The notes below the pieces were generated by a model. It saw only the letters and a list, made by a program, of their open reading frames with translations. It made no database searches and was not told the origin of the DNA. The translations under genes were made by a program, and so were the position numbers. 64,000 nt of DNA from Trichopria drosophilae (Eukaryota > Arthropoda > Insecta > Hymenoptera > Diapriidae): assembly GCA_030407085.1 (NCBI GenBank), contig CM059582.1, forward strand, positions 206,428,001 to 206,492,000, in the 5' to 3' direction. This document shows positions 44,877 to 55,260 of the stretch, in pieces; position 1 is the stretch's first letter, and the number at the start of each line of letters is the position of its first letter.

Positions 44877-45190
44877 ACTTGAAAGCATCTAACAGACTTT
44901 TGATAGTATAAAAAAGTTTAATATCGTCTGCATAAATTAAACATTTGGCTGATAGAAGGGAGTCGAGAAGATCAATTACAAAAAGAGTGAATAGACATAC
45001 TCCCACATACTCCCATGTTTTAAATCTTCCAAAGAAGAATACTGTGATTGACCGAATCGAAGGTCTTGTTAAAATCAAAATAGATCTAATCAACTTGATA
45101 ATGTTTAAAAGATGATGTTATGTAGTTAGAGTACAGCAGAAAATTTGTAACGGTAGAGCATCTACTAATAAAACCATGCTGCTCCCTGAC
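44877..45190 (-). pseudogene. LINE reverse transcriptase fragment
   Basis: In minus orientation from 45190: EQHGFISRCSTVTN, a frame break, FNKTFDSVNHS, then LFVIDLLDSLLSAKCLIYADD and IKLFYTIKSLLDAFKLQ. The YADD box (about 44925-44936) is intact, but stops and frame breaks surround it. It is cut off abruptly at the repeat element at 44876. A short relic of a LINE A-like element. Confidence 0.75.
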
Positions 45191-46274
45191 CATAACTCGA
45201 GGCAATAATCAGAAAAATGTTTAGCTAAAAGAAAGATTTAAGAAAACAACACTTAACATTTAAGAAAACCATTACGTTAAAGTGTACACAAACATTCAAA
45301 TGTACAAATTCATACTTTGATTGCATTTTCATGTGTCCTTTGAACACTTTTGGAATGTTTAATTTGACACTTCGTGAATACTTAACGGAACAAGAAGCTG
45401 AACTAATCGTATTGAGTCCCTAAATTCGTAAGAAGCATTGGAGATGTCATACTTTTATGTAAAAATCTTTAACGATATGCAAACATCTATTAGAAATAAT
45501 GAAAATGTCGCAAAGAGAGAGGAAAATGAAGATAAACCATCCTGTCTACATCGATTGATCTACATTGATTTTATTTAATAACTTTTAAAATGTTTTCTAC
45601 ACCATGTCGAAGACTACACAATCGTCTAAAATATCCTGAGTGTGGACAAATGATATTTTCCACTTTTGTACGAAATTGAGCAATACTAAAATGTTTTATC
45701 ATATATATAAAGAAATTTGTATGTTTATTTATATAAAAATGTTAATATACATGTTCTATATTAAAGCTCAATAAACATTATTATAAATTTTGTTCAATAA
45801 CTTACAGAAATAATCCAAATTCTTCATTTCAAGTTTCATAACCTAAACGCCGACTTTTGCACGATTTTTGATCATTTCGGATTTTAATCTTTTGTAAAAT
45901 GTTATTTTTGTTGTATTGAATGCAAAAACAAATTGTCATTTCGCGTTTTCACAAATGTCAAACTTGGATTAAACGACACAGTAAAAACAAGTTGAAGCAT
46001 GACACAAGTGACACAAGTGTATGTGAGCTGTCATTGTGTTGGTGATCAATCAGGTGATTCGGCTTCTGCTTTTGCTAAAAATGTTTTTGTGTATTTCAAG
46101 ACATTAAAAACTCAACTTTAGTAACTAAAAATAATCCAACGAAAGTTTAAAGGTAAGTTATAACATTTAAAATAACAAATAAAATTAGTCATCGGATTAC
46201 ACACTTTGTATCAGTCTTCGATACCTTAAAAAACTTGTGTCAACTGCGAGTGAAAGTGTTGATATCTTTAAGCA
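45191..46274 (+). promoter_or_regulatory. Upstream region and possible 5' UTR intron of GTF3C3
   Basis: 45191-45990 shows no gene or repeat. Near the gene a plausible untranslated exon ends at AAAG|GTAAGTT (donor 46152), with a candidate acceptor TGTATCAG at about 46212 and 62 bases of leader before the ATG at 46275. This is inferred from splice-site consensus only. Confidence 0.4.
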
Positions 46275-49200
46275 ATGGAACCGCAGAAAGATTTCTGTAA
46301 AATGGAAACCACCGAGCCAATTGTAATCGAAATCCATTCCACGAGTCCTGTGGACCCGCAAGTTCTTAATCAAAATGCTGTACTCGCACCTGTAATAATC
46401 GAAGAAGTCGACGAGCAAACTCTCACATGTATGAACGTTGACATGAATGAATTTATCGAAGCAAAAGCTTTGAAAGTTCACGAAGTCGTTGAAACGATAA
46501 CCGGGGACGAAGGTATCCTCGAAAACGAAGAGCATTTAATAACGAAACAATTCCTCGATGGCAAATTAACATTTTCGGAATATACCTCACGAATGGACCG
46601 TGATTTGGATACAGGCGAAGCAGATCTTGAGTATGACCTTATTTATTACTCAACAATTATTCAAGATTTTATACATCTTTATTTATTTTAGACCTGAGGA
46701 AAATGATGCGAGAATCGAAGACGATTCTTCGTCAAAGAAAACTCGTAGACACCGAAGAAAAACCAGAAATGCCTTGCCGCCAGCTTTGCAAGGGCTAATG
46801 GGCGAAGCGAATTTACGCTACGCCAGAGGCGAAGTAGACTTGGCGATTCATATGTGCATGGAAATTATTAGGCAAGTATTCGATACTTGAAGATATAAAT
46901 GTACAGATTTATAACTGGTTATTGTGTATACAGGCAAATTCCAAGCGCTCCAGAACCGTTCATTACGTTAGCAATGATTTACGAAAACGAACAACCCGAA
47001 AAGTCGTTGCAATTCTCGTTGATTGCTGCTCATCTAAGTCCGAAAGATGCAGATCAATGGGTTCGATTGGCAAACTTATCGTTAGAGTCTGGAAATATTC
47101 GACAGGCGATAACTTGTTACTCTAAAGCGATTCAAGCGAACCCGAAAGATATAAGTTTGTACGAAACCCGAGCAAATCTTCAAGAACAAAGCGGAGACAA
47201 ACGAGCTTATGTTAAAGGATATTTAAGATTAATTCATCAACTTGGTCCGGACGATGGTGAAAGCATCGTTAAATATGCTAAAGCATTGACGAAACTTTGT
47301 ATGCAAGATAACCATTACGAACTTGCCCTCGAAGCAATGGATAAAATTTTCGTTAAAGTTCCCAATTTAGTGACGTTGGAAGAAGTTAATGTAATGACGG
47401 AATTATTAATCGTTTTAAGAAAATTTAATCGATGCCTTGATATACTCATAAAATATACTAGAATTCACATTGAATATGAAATCGTAGAGATAGAAGAAGC
47501 TGTCCAAGAGGATAAAAGACCTCCGCAGAATAAAACAAAACTTGAAAAACGAAACATTACTGTTTGCGCCATTCCGGATGACGTTGCGGTTGATTTGAAA
47601 GCCAAATGTTTGATAACGTTAATAGAACTTGATGCGATCGAAATAGCCGATGCAGCGCTGACAAAATTTTACGAATTAGAAAATCCCGAAGCTTCTGGTG
47701 ATCTCTTTTTAGATTTAGCCGAATCGTTAATGTCGAAAAAAGAATTCAAACGTGCGTTAGTGCTCTTAGAACCGTTGGTAAGAAGCAAAAATTTTAGTCT
47801 CGCTGCAGTTTGGTTGAGACACGCTGAGTGTTGGATGGGTTGTAACGAACCGAAGAAAGCGATCGCATCGTACGAGGTTGTTACGCAGCTTTCGCCGCAG
47901 CATTTGGGAGCTCGAACGGAACTTGCAAAGTTGTATAGACTTGAAGGACAACTTAACAAAGCCATCGATATTTTAAAACAGGATCCAGAGTCTGATGTAC
48001 TTGATCCAGGAGTGATCTTTGAAAGAACGAAACTTTTGTATAAAACGCGAAGATACGACGAATATTTCAAGTCTGGTATTTTGCTCTTTTCGAAGCATTG
48101 TATAAATATACGATCGAAGACAGAATTGATCTCGTTGAGTCGATGCAGCGGAGTTAGAAATAGACTAGAAGTTTTGCAACGTAATAGGTTATCTCGAGGT
48201 GAAAACTTCGAAGATGAAAATGCACCAACGTTTTCGAACTTTAGCGAACCATCGATGAAGGATCAGTATTTGCTTTTCTTACAAATGTGTAAATTGGCGT
48301 GTCAATTGAAGAAATATGGAGTATTTCAAAGAATTACTTTTACGGCTTTGACTTCGAAGAGATTCGAAGTAAAAAACAGCCATATACTTTTCCTCTGTTT
48401 GCTCGCTTGTATTCATAATAACGATTCTTTTCATGGTTTCAATGTTGTTCGTGAAATGGTGAGAAATCGAAGACGTACAATTGCTTGGAATCTACTCAAT
48501 ATTATTATTCAACGAGCTGAGGATTCTAGGCACAATCGTTTCATGATGAGATTGTTGGCGAGGGAAGATGCGTTTTCGCATTTGCATATTTTGCATGCGA
48601 ACAACTGTCTTGTGTCTGGAACGTACAAATATGCTTTGAACGATTACATATCGTTGTTTAAAGTCAACCCGAGTCCATTGCTGGCAATGCTCATATCTGT
48701 GACAAATCTTCAGATGGCGTGTCAAAAGTTCTCGGGGAAAAAGAATCAACTAGTCGTTCAAGGTAATTATAATGTTTAATTTCTTTATTGCGGGTGATTT
48801 TCAAAAAACTGTGATACAAAAAAATTGAATATGTGCAAACACGGAACGTAACAGTTATGCAATATTTTCGTAATGTTTACATTGTTACATATTAACCTAA
48901 CCTAACCTAAACAGTACTCAAATTCAAGGAATGTAATAAATTCCTAACCTAACCTAAACAGTTCTCAAATTCCAGGAATATAATAAATTCCTAACCTAAC
49001 CTAAATAGTACTCAAATTCAAGGAATGTAATAAATTCCTAACCTAACCTAACTTTAACATTACTCAAATTCAAGGAATATAATAAATGTGCAAACACGGA
49101 AAGTAACAGTTATGTAATATTTACGTAATGGTTACATTGTTACATAAATGTTACATAGCTGTTACATAACTGTTACTTTTGTGTTTGCAGGGAACAAACG

Positions 49201-52200
49201 AAAAAGTATACGAAAAATCTGTGTACGATTTAATACGAAATAAGTCTGTTTCTTTCCCACTCTTTCAGTTACGAATGCGAGTGTATACGATATTATACGT
49301 GATACATAAATGCACATAACCTCAAAGAAACGATTCCCAGCTAGCATTTACGGTAGCGTCTTTTTTTTATGTCAAACCGATGTTACTGTGCCATCACCAA
49401 GACGTCATAAGTCCGTCATAAATGACATGTCTTTTTTCAGACGTCCTAACCATGTCTTAGACGTTTTTAAGACGTCTGCAAAAAGACATGTCAGTTATGA
49501 CGGACTTATGACGTCTTGGTGACAGGACAGCAACACCGGTTTGACATAAAAAAAAGACGCTACCATAAATGCTAGCTGGGTTACTTTGGACTATCGAATG
49601 ATTTAAACTCAAAATTAGAAAACAGAACATTTCTTCGAAAATTGTGAAATACGGAAAACGATATAATCAATTCTTCGATTAAATTAACAGAATTTAAAGC
49701 TATTCTAAGTAGCAACAAATCAATTTTTGTAATGCGTTAAATACGGTATCGTATAAGATTGAATGAATTCAATTCTGGTATTACAGGTCGTATAAAATAG
49801 TATAAATTCGAATAAGAATCTCGAATAATCAATACGCCACTAGAAAGAAACAGAATGCAAAATATCGATTCCGTATACATTTTTGTTTATTGGGACGTTT
49901 TATTTCGGTTTCTTGACCATTCTCATTGAAATTCTTTCGTTATAATCCGATATAATACGTAAATATAACATAAACATAACCTAAAAAACACTGCCTAGCA
50001 GTTTTTTACGTAAAAATAGGAACTAAAATGTAATTAATTTCACCGAAACTAAGTAATATATCGATTCCGTATACTTTTTTGTTTATTGGAACGTTTTATT
50101 TCGGTTTCTTGATCATTCTCATTGAAATTCTTTCGTTCTAATCCGATATAATACGTAAATATAACATTTTTTATATGAAAACGCGAACTAAAATTCCTGG
50201 CGAAAGAATCGGATAGAGATTTAATCCGCTGTAATCAGTTACAATCCGCATTTTGTCGGCGATCTAAGTCTTTCCAAACCGATTTTTCAATCCGTTTCAT
50301 TCCTCGATTTTAATCCGAACGAATCCTATGCTATTCCGTGAAATATTGTCAATTCCTTTCCCTTTACTTTCCTTTAATTCCTTGATCTTAATTCTACTTA
50401 ATCCTATGCTGATCCGACAAATATTGTCAATCCCTTTCCCTTACCTTTATTTTCATACCTCGATCTTAATCCGTCCGAATCCTATGCCATTCCGACAAAT
50501 AATGTCAATCCGTTTCATTCCACAATTGTAATCCGAACGAATCTTATGCCATTCCGACAAATAATGTCAATCCGTTTCATTCCACAATTTTAATCCGAAC
50601 GAATCACAATGCCATTCCGGCAAATATTGTCAATCCCTTTCCCTTTACTTTCCTTTCATTCCTCGATCTTAATCCGACCTAATCCTATGCCATTCCGACA
50701 AATATCCTCAATCCCTTTCCTTTCATTCCTCGATTTAAATCCAAACTAATCCTATGCCATTCCGACAAATATGGTCAATCCCTTTCCTTTCCTTTCATTC
50801 CTCAATCTTAATCCGAACGAATCTTATGCCATTCCGACATATACAGTAAATCCCTTTCCCTTTACTTTCCTTTTATTCCTCGATCTTAATCCGACCTAAT
50901 TCTACGCCATGTCGACAAATATCGTCAATCCGTTACATTCCACAATTTTAATTCGATCTAATCCTATACCATTCCGACAAATTGGCAATACCTTTCCCTT
51001 TCCTTTCATTCCTCGATCTTAATCCGACCTAATCCTATGCCATTCCGACAAATATTGTCAATCCCTTTCCCTTTCATTCAATTCCTCGATCTTAATCCAA
51101 CCTAATCCTATGACATTTCGACAAATATTGTCAATCCGTTTCCCATTCCTTTCCTTTCAGTCCTCGATCTTAATCCGACCTAATCCTATGCCATATTCCG
51201 ACAAATATTGCCAATCCCTTTCATTCCTCGATTTTAATCCGACAGAATCCTATGCAATTTCTACAAATATTGTCAATCCGTTTCATAATTAAATATTTCG
51301 AAATAGGTAGGATTCAGCAGGATTAGTATTAATTTAATAATTTCGGAATGGGTCGGATTAAATGGATTCAGCAGGATTCTAATTAATTTAATAATTTCGA
51401 AATGGGTCGGATTAAGTGGGATTCAGCAGGGTTTGAATGAATCGAATAATTTCGGATTGGGTCGGATTAAGCCGGATTCAGCAGGATTAGCATCAATTTA
51501 ATAATTTCGGAATGGGTCGGATTAATTCGGATTCAATAGAAATCCATCGTATAACTTCGAAATAGGCAGGATTAAGTCGCATTCGAATGGATCGAAGTCT
51601 ATATCGGATTTGCCCGGATTTACCTGGATGAAGTATTTGTCTAGGTAAATCTCGGATTGCGTTGAATTCCCAACAAACGAAAAAGATTTGAAACGAATTG
51701 AATACGTTTTATTTCGGTTTCTTGACCATTTTCTTCGAAATGTTGTATGTTCTAATCCGATATAAATACGTGAATAGAACATAAACATAACCTACAAAAC
51801 ATTGGCTAACAATTTTTACATGAACAGACGAACTAAAATGTAATCAATTTCACCGGAACTAAGTAATAATAATTAATGTGAAAGTAAACAATGTCTATCA
51901 TGGACGTAACATTTCTTTTTCTTCTTTCTTTGTAATAAAAAAATATTCACAATAAGACCTAACGTATTAAAACGAAAATTTCCGAATTAAAATATTCGGA
52001 AATCTACGTGTATGTATTAAATCGATAAACTTCGAATTAGGTATTGTGACGTTTATCAATTCGATATGTCAAGAAATCGGATTTGAAACGTAATTTATGA
52101 ATTCGATCTTATTCTTTTTCGTTTGTTGGGTGCATAAATTATTTTTTATATTTTGAATTTTTCAAGTTTGGCCTCAGATTCAAAAAACCCCGACATTTTC

Positions 52201-52874
52201 AGCGCAATTACACATATTTTAACATTTTTGGCCGCCCTCTTGGATCCGCCATTTTGAAATTTCAAACTCCTGAATTTGGATTCGTATTCAGTAACCCCGA
52301 AAACCAAGTACAACATATTTCCTTTTCCATTACCTTTAAAAAATATGATTAATTTGAATTTATCAGAAATTAAGAAAAATTCTTTCGAGCCGCCATTTTG
52401 GTCAGGCTATCACAAATTTTAAAATTCTAGAAATGTAACTTGAAAGTACGACCATCGAGTGCACTGTTCCAGTAGGTTTCAGCTCATCACAAACCCGATA
52501 TCAGGACGAACATTTGATATTTATTTATTTTGAAAATCACCCATATTCAGTATAAATTTTAAGCATTTTATGAAAATAATGATTGTTTTTCAGCGATTGC
52601 TTTCATGAAAATATATGCAGAACTGAGAGGAGAATACACGGATCAGGAAACTAATTACAACATGGCCAGGTTGTTTCACCAACTTGGACTTTTACCATCT
52701 GCTGTGCACTTTTACAAATTGGTTCTTGATTCTCCTGTAGCCAAATTAATTGAAAGACATTCGGATTTGCTCGATCTCCAAAGAGAAGCTGCTTTTAATC
52801 TTCATCTGATCTACTTGAATTCTGGCAATAATCATATGGCCAGAATGTACCTGGAAGACTACATTACCATTTAA
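46275..52874 (+). CDS. GTF3C3: General transcription factor 3C subunit 3 (TFIIIC, TPR protein)
   Basis: A tetratricopeptide subunit of TFIIIC, which binds tRNA-type promoters and recruits TFIIIB for RNA polymerase III. Four exons join in frame to 881 aa (human 886): 46275-46630, 46692-46871, 46934-48762 and 52594-52874. The N-terminus is acidic. A basic stretch (KKTRRHRRKTRN) precedes the family signature ALQGLMGEANLRYARGE. TPR helices follow over most of the rest (IYENEQPEKSLQFSLIAAHL; WVRLANLSLESGNIRQAI; VWLRHAECWMGCNEPKKAI). The last exon ends with ARLFHQLGLLPSAVHFYK and a final TPR. Intron 2 uses a GC donor. Intron 3 is 3.8 kb and full of repeats, yet the reading frame across it is preserved. 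AATAAA lies near 52965. Confidence 0.96.
46872..46933 (+). other. GC-AG intron of GTF3C3
   Basis: Only the donor AG|GCAAGT (intron starting at 46872) joined to the acceptor ATACAG (ending at 46933) gives the conserved protein IIRQ-IPSAPEPF in frame. Using the nearby GT at 46876 would shift the frame. The donor matches the known GC-donor consensus. The intron is 62 bp. Confidence 0.9.
48826..49193. repeat. Palindromic repeat with CCTAA-rich tandem array
   Basis: The TGCAAACAC end at 48835 and GTGTTTGCAG at 49181-49190 bracket four tandem units of about 58 bp (48895-49085). Each unit reads CCTAACCTAACCTAA, CA(G/T)TACTCAAATTCAAGGAA, then TAATAAATTC. A second TGCAAACACGGAAAGTAAC start occurs at 49088. 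CCTAA is the complement of the common insect telomere unit TTAGG, but only two to three units are contiguous. Lies in GTF3C3 intron 3. Confidence 0.7.
49336..49580. mobile_element. Near-perfect 245-bp foldback element
   Basis: The left half (CCCAGCTAGCATTTACGGTA, GCGTCTTTTTTTTATGTCAA, CACCAAGACGTCATAAGTCC) is the inverted complement of the right half ending GCTAGCTGGG. The arms are about 110 bp with a small loop around GTCTTAGACGTTTTTAAGAC. The RNA or single strand could form one long hairpin, here in the sense strand of GTF3C3 intron 3. A MITE is likely. Confidence 0.88.
49906..50175. repeat. Direct repeats of the CCCAACAAACG element interior
   Basis: TTTATTTCGGTTTCTTGACC to CGTAAATATAACAT occurs at 49906-49975 and again at 50095-50165, and once more in the intact element at 51713-51790. 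The surrounding sequence from 49190 (AACAAACGAAAAAGTATACG) to 50230 appears to be a larger, rearranged member of the same family. Confidence 0.65.
50280..51290. repeat. Tandem array of a unit of about 75-85 bp
   Basis: About 13 degenerate units. Each contains CGATCTTAATCCGACCTAAT, CCTATGCCATTCCGACAAAT, TGTCAATCCCTTTCC and TTTCATTC. There are no spacers of unrelated sequence, so it is not a CRISPR array. Lies in GTF3C3 intron 3. Confidence 0.85.
51295..51610. repeat. Tandem array in inverse orientation to the previous one
   Basis: About five units of roughly 60 bp. Each contains AATTTCGGAATGGGTCGGAT, TAAG(T/C)(G/C)GGATTCAGCAGGAT and TTAATTTAATAATTTC. CGGAATGG and GGTCGGATTA are complements of words in the 50280-51290 unit, so the two arrays face each other as an imperfect inverted pair. 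Confidence 0.8.
51669..52130. mobile_element. Intact CCCAACAAACGAAAAAG inverted-repeat element
   Basis: Perfect termini CCCAACAAACGAAAAAGA at 51669 and the complement of CCCAACAAACGAAAAAGA ending at 52130. 462 bp, no coding frame. It is the reference copy for the split element at 28604-30465. No long target duplication is visible. Confidence 0.85.
52131..52593. repeat. Family Q remnants at the end of GTF3C3 intron 3
   Basis: Degenerate inverted Q units at about 52190-52310 (TTGGATCCGCCATTTTGAAA) and CGAGCCGCCATTTTGG at 52387. The splice acceptor TTTTTCAG ends at 52593. Confidence 0.6.
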
Positions 52875-53076
52875 GACTTTTATAATATATTTTTTATTAT
52901 AAGTAACGATGTAAATAAGCCATTTTATATATTTATATGCATAGACATGTGTATGAGAACACTATAATAAAGAAAAGGATTGAAACGAATTAAAATCTAA
53001 ATATTTATTTTTGTCTCCAAAATAATTTCAGCATTGAGATTTTAATAAACTATTTTCGAAATACTGTCCTCCTGAA

Positions 53077-53436
53077 CAGTAGTCCCCATCCAAAGTTGTC
53101 AGGCCGTCCAAAGTTATACATTTCTCCCTTCCCAAATTATACAAGCCCCCTTACTGTTCCCCTTTTCTCCCTTCATGTCGTTTCGTTTTGCGCATCGTAA
53201 TGACAGTCACGACAGTGGCGACACTACAGACGCATACATGTAAACCACAATTTGAATTACGATATTCGGCAAGGATCAGCAAACTTCGAAATACTTCGGT
53301 TATACACCTACCACGCACACACTCGCAACGAACATAAACGAAAATGCGGCAGTGGGGGTAAGGAGGCGATATAATTTTGGCCAATCAGCCGCCATTCTGT
53401 AAGAATGGATCGTACAACTTAGGATGGGGACTACTG
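53077..53436. mobile_element. CAGTAGTCCCC miniature element
   Basis: Ends CAGTAGTCCCCATCCAAAGT and the complement of CAGTAGTCCCCATCCTAAGT, with TA on the right. CCAAAGTTATAC-like words are repeated near the left end. Same family as element H (27339-27811). No transposase. Confidence 0.83.
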
Positions 53437-53448
53437 TACCTCCAAATG

Positions 53449-53640
53449 CAGTAGAGTCCGGTATAATTGCATCTCACTATATTTACATCCCAGCATATTT
53501 GCCCGCTTCTGTCCCGTTATATTTACCTGTCGCCGCTCTCTTTTTTCCTGCTGTGATGTCACGAAAATTCTGTTGGTAAATATAATGAGACGGAGGGGAA
53601 GGCAAAGAACCGAGTGGGTAAATATATCGGGACTCTACTG
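53449..53640. mobile_element. CAGTAGAGTCC miniature element
   Basis: Ends CAGTAGAGTCCGGTATAATT and the complement of CAGTAGAGTCCCGATATATT, TA on the right and TG on the left. 192 bp. The motif TATATTTAC(A/C)T is repeated about four times near the left end and as TAAATATA on the right. Confidence 0.83.
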
Positions 53641-53699
53641 TAATGAAGGAACTACAACTTGACCACAAAAATGTGAAATGCTGCTCCCGAAAGAGTTTT

Positions 53700-54240
53700 C
53701 ATTAAGCCAAACCAAGAGTTAAGATACATAAATTATTTGGTGTATATTTGAAGTCCAAATTTGAAATTAAGAGATCCAATGTATACCTTTTGAAGGGGTG
53801 TTTAGGATGCAGCTGATTTAGCTCCAAGAAGGAAAAATTGCCCTTCAGAGTATTTGGAGCTTCGTGGATTCCTAACGCGATTCTAGGCATAGTGGTGTGC
53901 GTGAGGGTATCTGATTGCTTCCATATGATTCCACTGAATGTATAGTCTCCAAATAAGTCGAAAATAAAACCAGGTTGTGCCAAGCTAATGTTTTCCGCAG
54001 TATTTAAATGGTTTTGGTAGATCTCCTGATTATAGTTTGTCGGAATGTACGTGCAAGTATCAATTTCATATTACTAATCCAAACCTTCACAAATACATTA
54101 TCCACCGCTTGTGAATTTGTTGTTATTGGACTACAAATTCGTTTCTTCATCGCAATGAAAGAACAAATTGTGATTGTCAAATTGTTTTGCAATTCGTTTG
54201 TCATTTTTCATATCCTCCACTATTGTTCAAAATTCTAAAT
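53700..54240 (-). pseudogene. LINE endonuclease relic
   Basis: In minus orientation the upstream part encodes VDNVFVKVWISNMKLI (54110-54060) and, after a break, FDLFGDYTFSGIIWK and YTLDLLISNL (53970-53750). These match LINE A motifs VDHLFVKVWIGNRKII, GDYNLSGVTW and YSLDLLFTTL in the same order. It is the APE-type endonuclease of a LINE A relative, broken by frameshifts, with no reverse transcriptase next to it. Confidence 0.75.
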
Positions 54241-55089
54241 CGGAACATTCCAAATTTAACCAGCGTTATACGCGAAACCGTTATCTGTCGGGACATATCC
54301 CGGTACTTGGTTGTAGAAAATGAGAGTGGGGATAAGTGACTTTTACAGGTTTTCAGTCACTCAAAAATTCAACAGACATTCGATTTAGCATCATACAAAC
54401 CCACGAAATTCAAGTAAAATTCAACTCTAATTTGTACTGCTGAAACGGTCTCCTTCCTTCAAATTTGTACTGTTGAAATGGTCTCCTTCCTTCCAGGTTA
54501 GTAGCAGATAAGGGATTTGATCGAGAATTTTCCGGTGATGGGTTATCACATCTGGGATACCCTGCATGGCGGTTTCGAGAGCACAAATTTCGTTGTTCAT
54601 ACATTGGTTAGGTCATGGATAGCAGTAGAAGTTGCCGCTACAGAAATGTTGTAGGCGTAGATCGGTGAGATTTTGTTTAGTCTGTAAATCCGTATGAAAT
54701 GTTCGGTAGACATCCCCATCTTTCCAATAGATCCAAGGTGATTTTCGTCGATAGCGACCCCAGTATCATTTGCTAATCAAACCTAGGTTTTGTCCGAGAT
54801 TAAACGATCTCCGAACTTTTGACCATGTGTGTTACGGTCTACTGGCAGAAATATATAACTACCGCTACTACAAGTGGAACCGCCCTGGGAAAACTCTATG
54901 CCAGCAATGGTATGGATGAAGTTCGGAGTCCTCTTAAAATGTAGGTCCATCCAGGGTTAAAGAGAAAGAAAGAAACACCACAAATACGACAAGAACTCAG
55001 TCACAAGAATGTAATGGATTCAGGTAGTTAACTTTTCGATCCAATTTAAAGTAAACCAAGATTAGAAACATGCTTTGAATGCTCTCTGA
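54241..55089. other. Unresolved, possibly LTR-element debris
   Basis: No convincing frame on either strand. It contains a short direct duplication, TTTGTACTG(C/T)TGAAA(C/T)GG with GTCTCCTTCCTTC, at about 54430 and 54465. It lies beside a retropepsin relic and may belong to the same decayed element. Confidence 0.3.
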
Positions 55090-55260
55090 TAGAAAGCAGT
55101 TGGCAAAACAGGAAAGTACCCATTGCTGGTGTGCAATCGCAGATGCGCGAAATCACAGCTCCTGAATCTAATAAAGCGTCACAGTGTCGTCCACTGATGT
55201 CAACGCGCAGGTGAGGACCAGTATCGAGTCTTGAAGACAGGTGTATTTGGGCACTTGTAC
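55090..55260 (-). pseudogene. Retropepsin relic of an LTR-type retroelement
   Basis: In minus orientation (from about 55240) one frame reads DTGPHLRVDISGRHCDALLDSGAVISRI. The LLDSGA box is the flap-side active-site motif of retroviral-type aspartic proteases (normally DTGA or DSGA). Stops follow and precede it. No reverse transcriptase or LTR is recognised nearby. The family is uncertain (Ty3/gypsy or BEL/Pao). Confidence 0.55.

Noticed and set aside
48895..49085. Interstitial telomere (CCTAA)n
   Set aside because: Only two or three contiguous CCTAA units occur per 58-bp repeat. Similar short runs are scattered in the window (26829, 26915), so a true telomeric insertion is not supported.
50280..51290. 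CRISPR-like regular repeats
   Set aside because: Units are directly tandem with no unique spacers, are degenerate, and lie in an intron of a eukaryotic gene.
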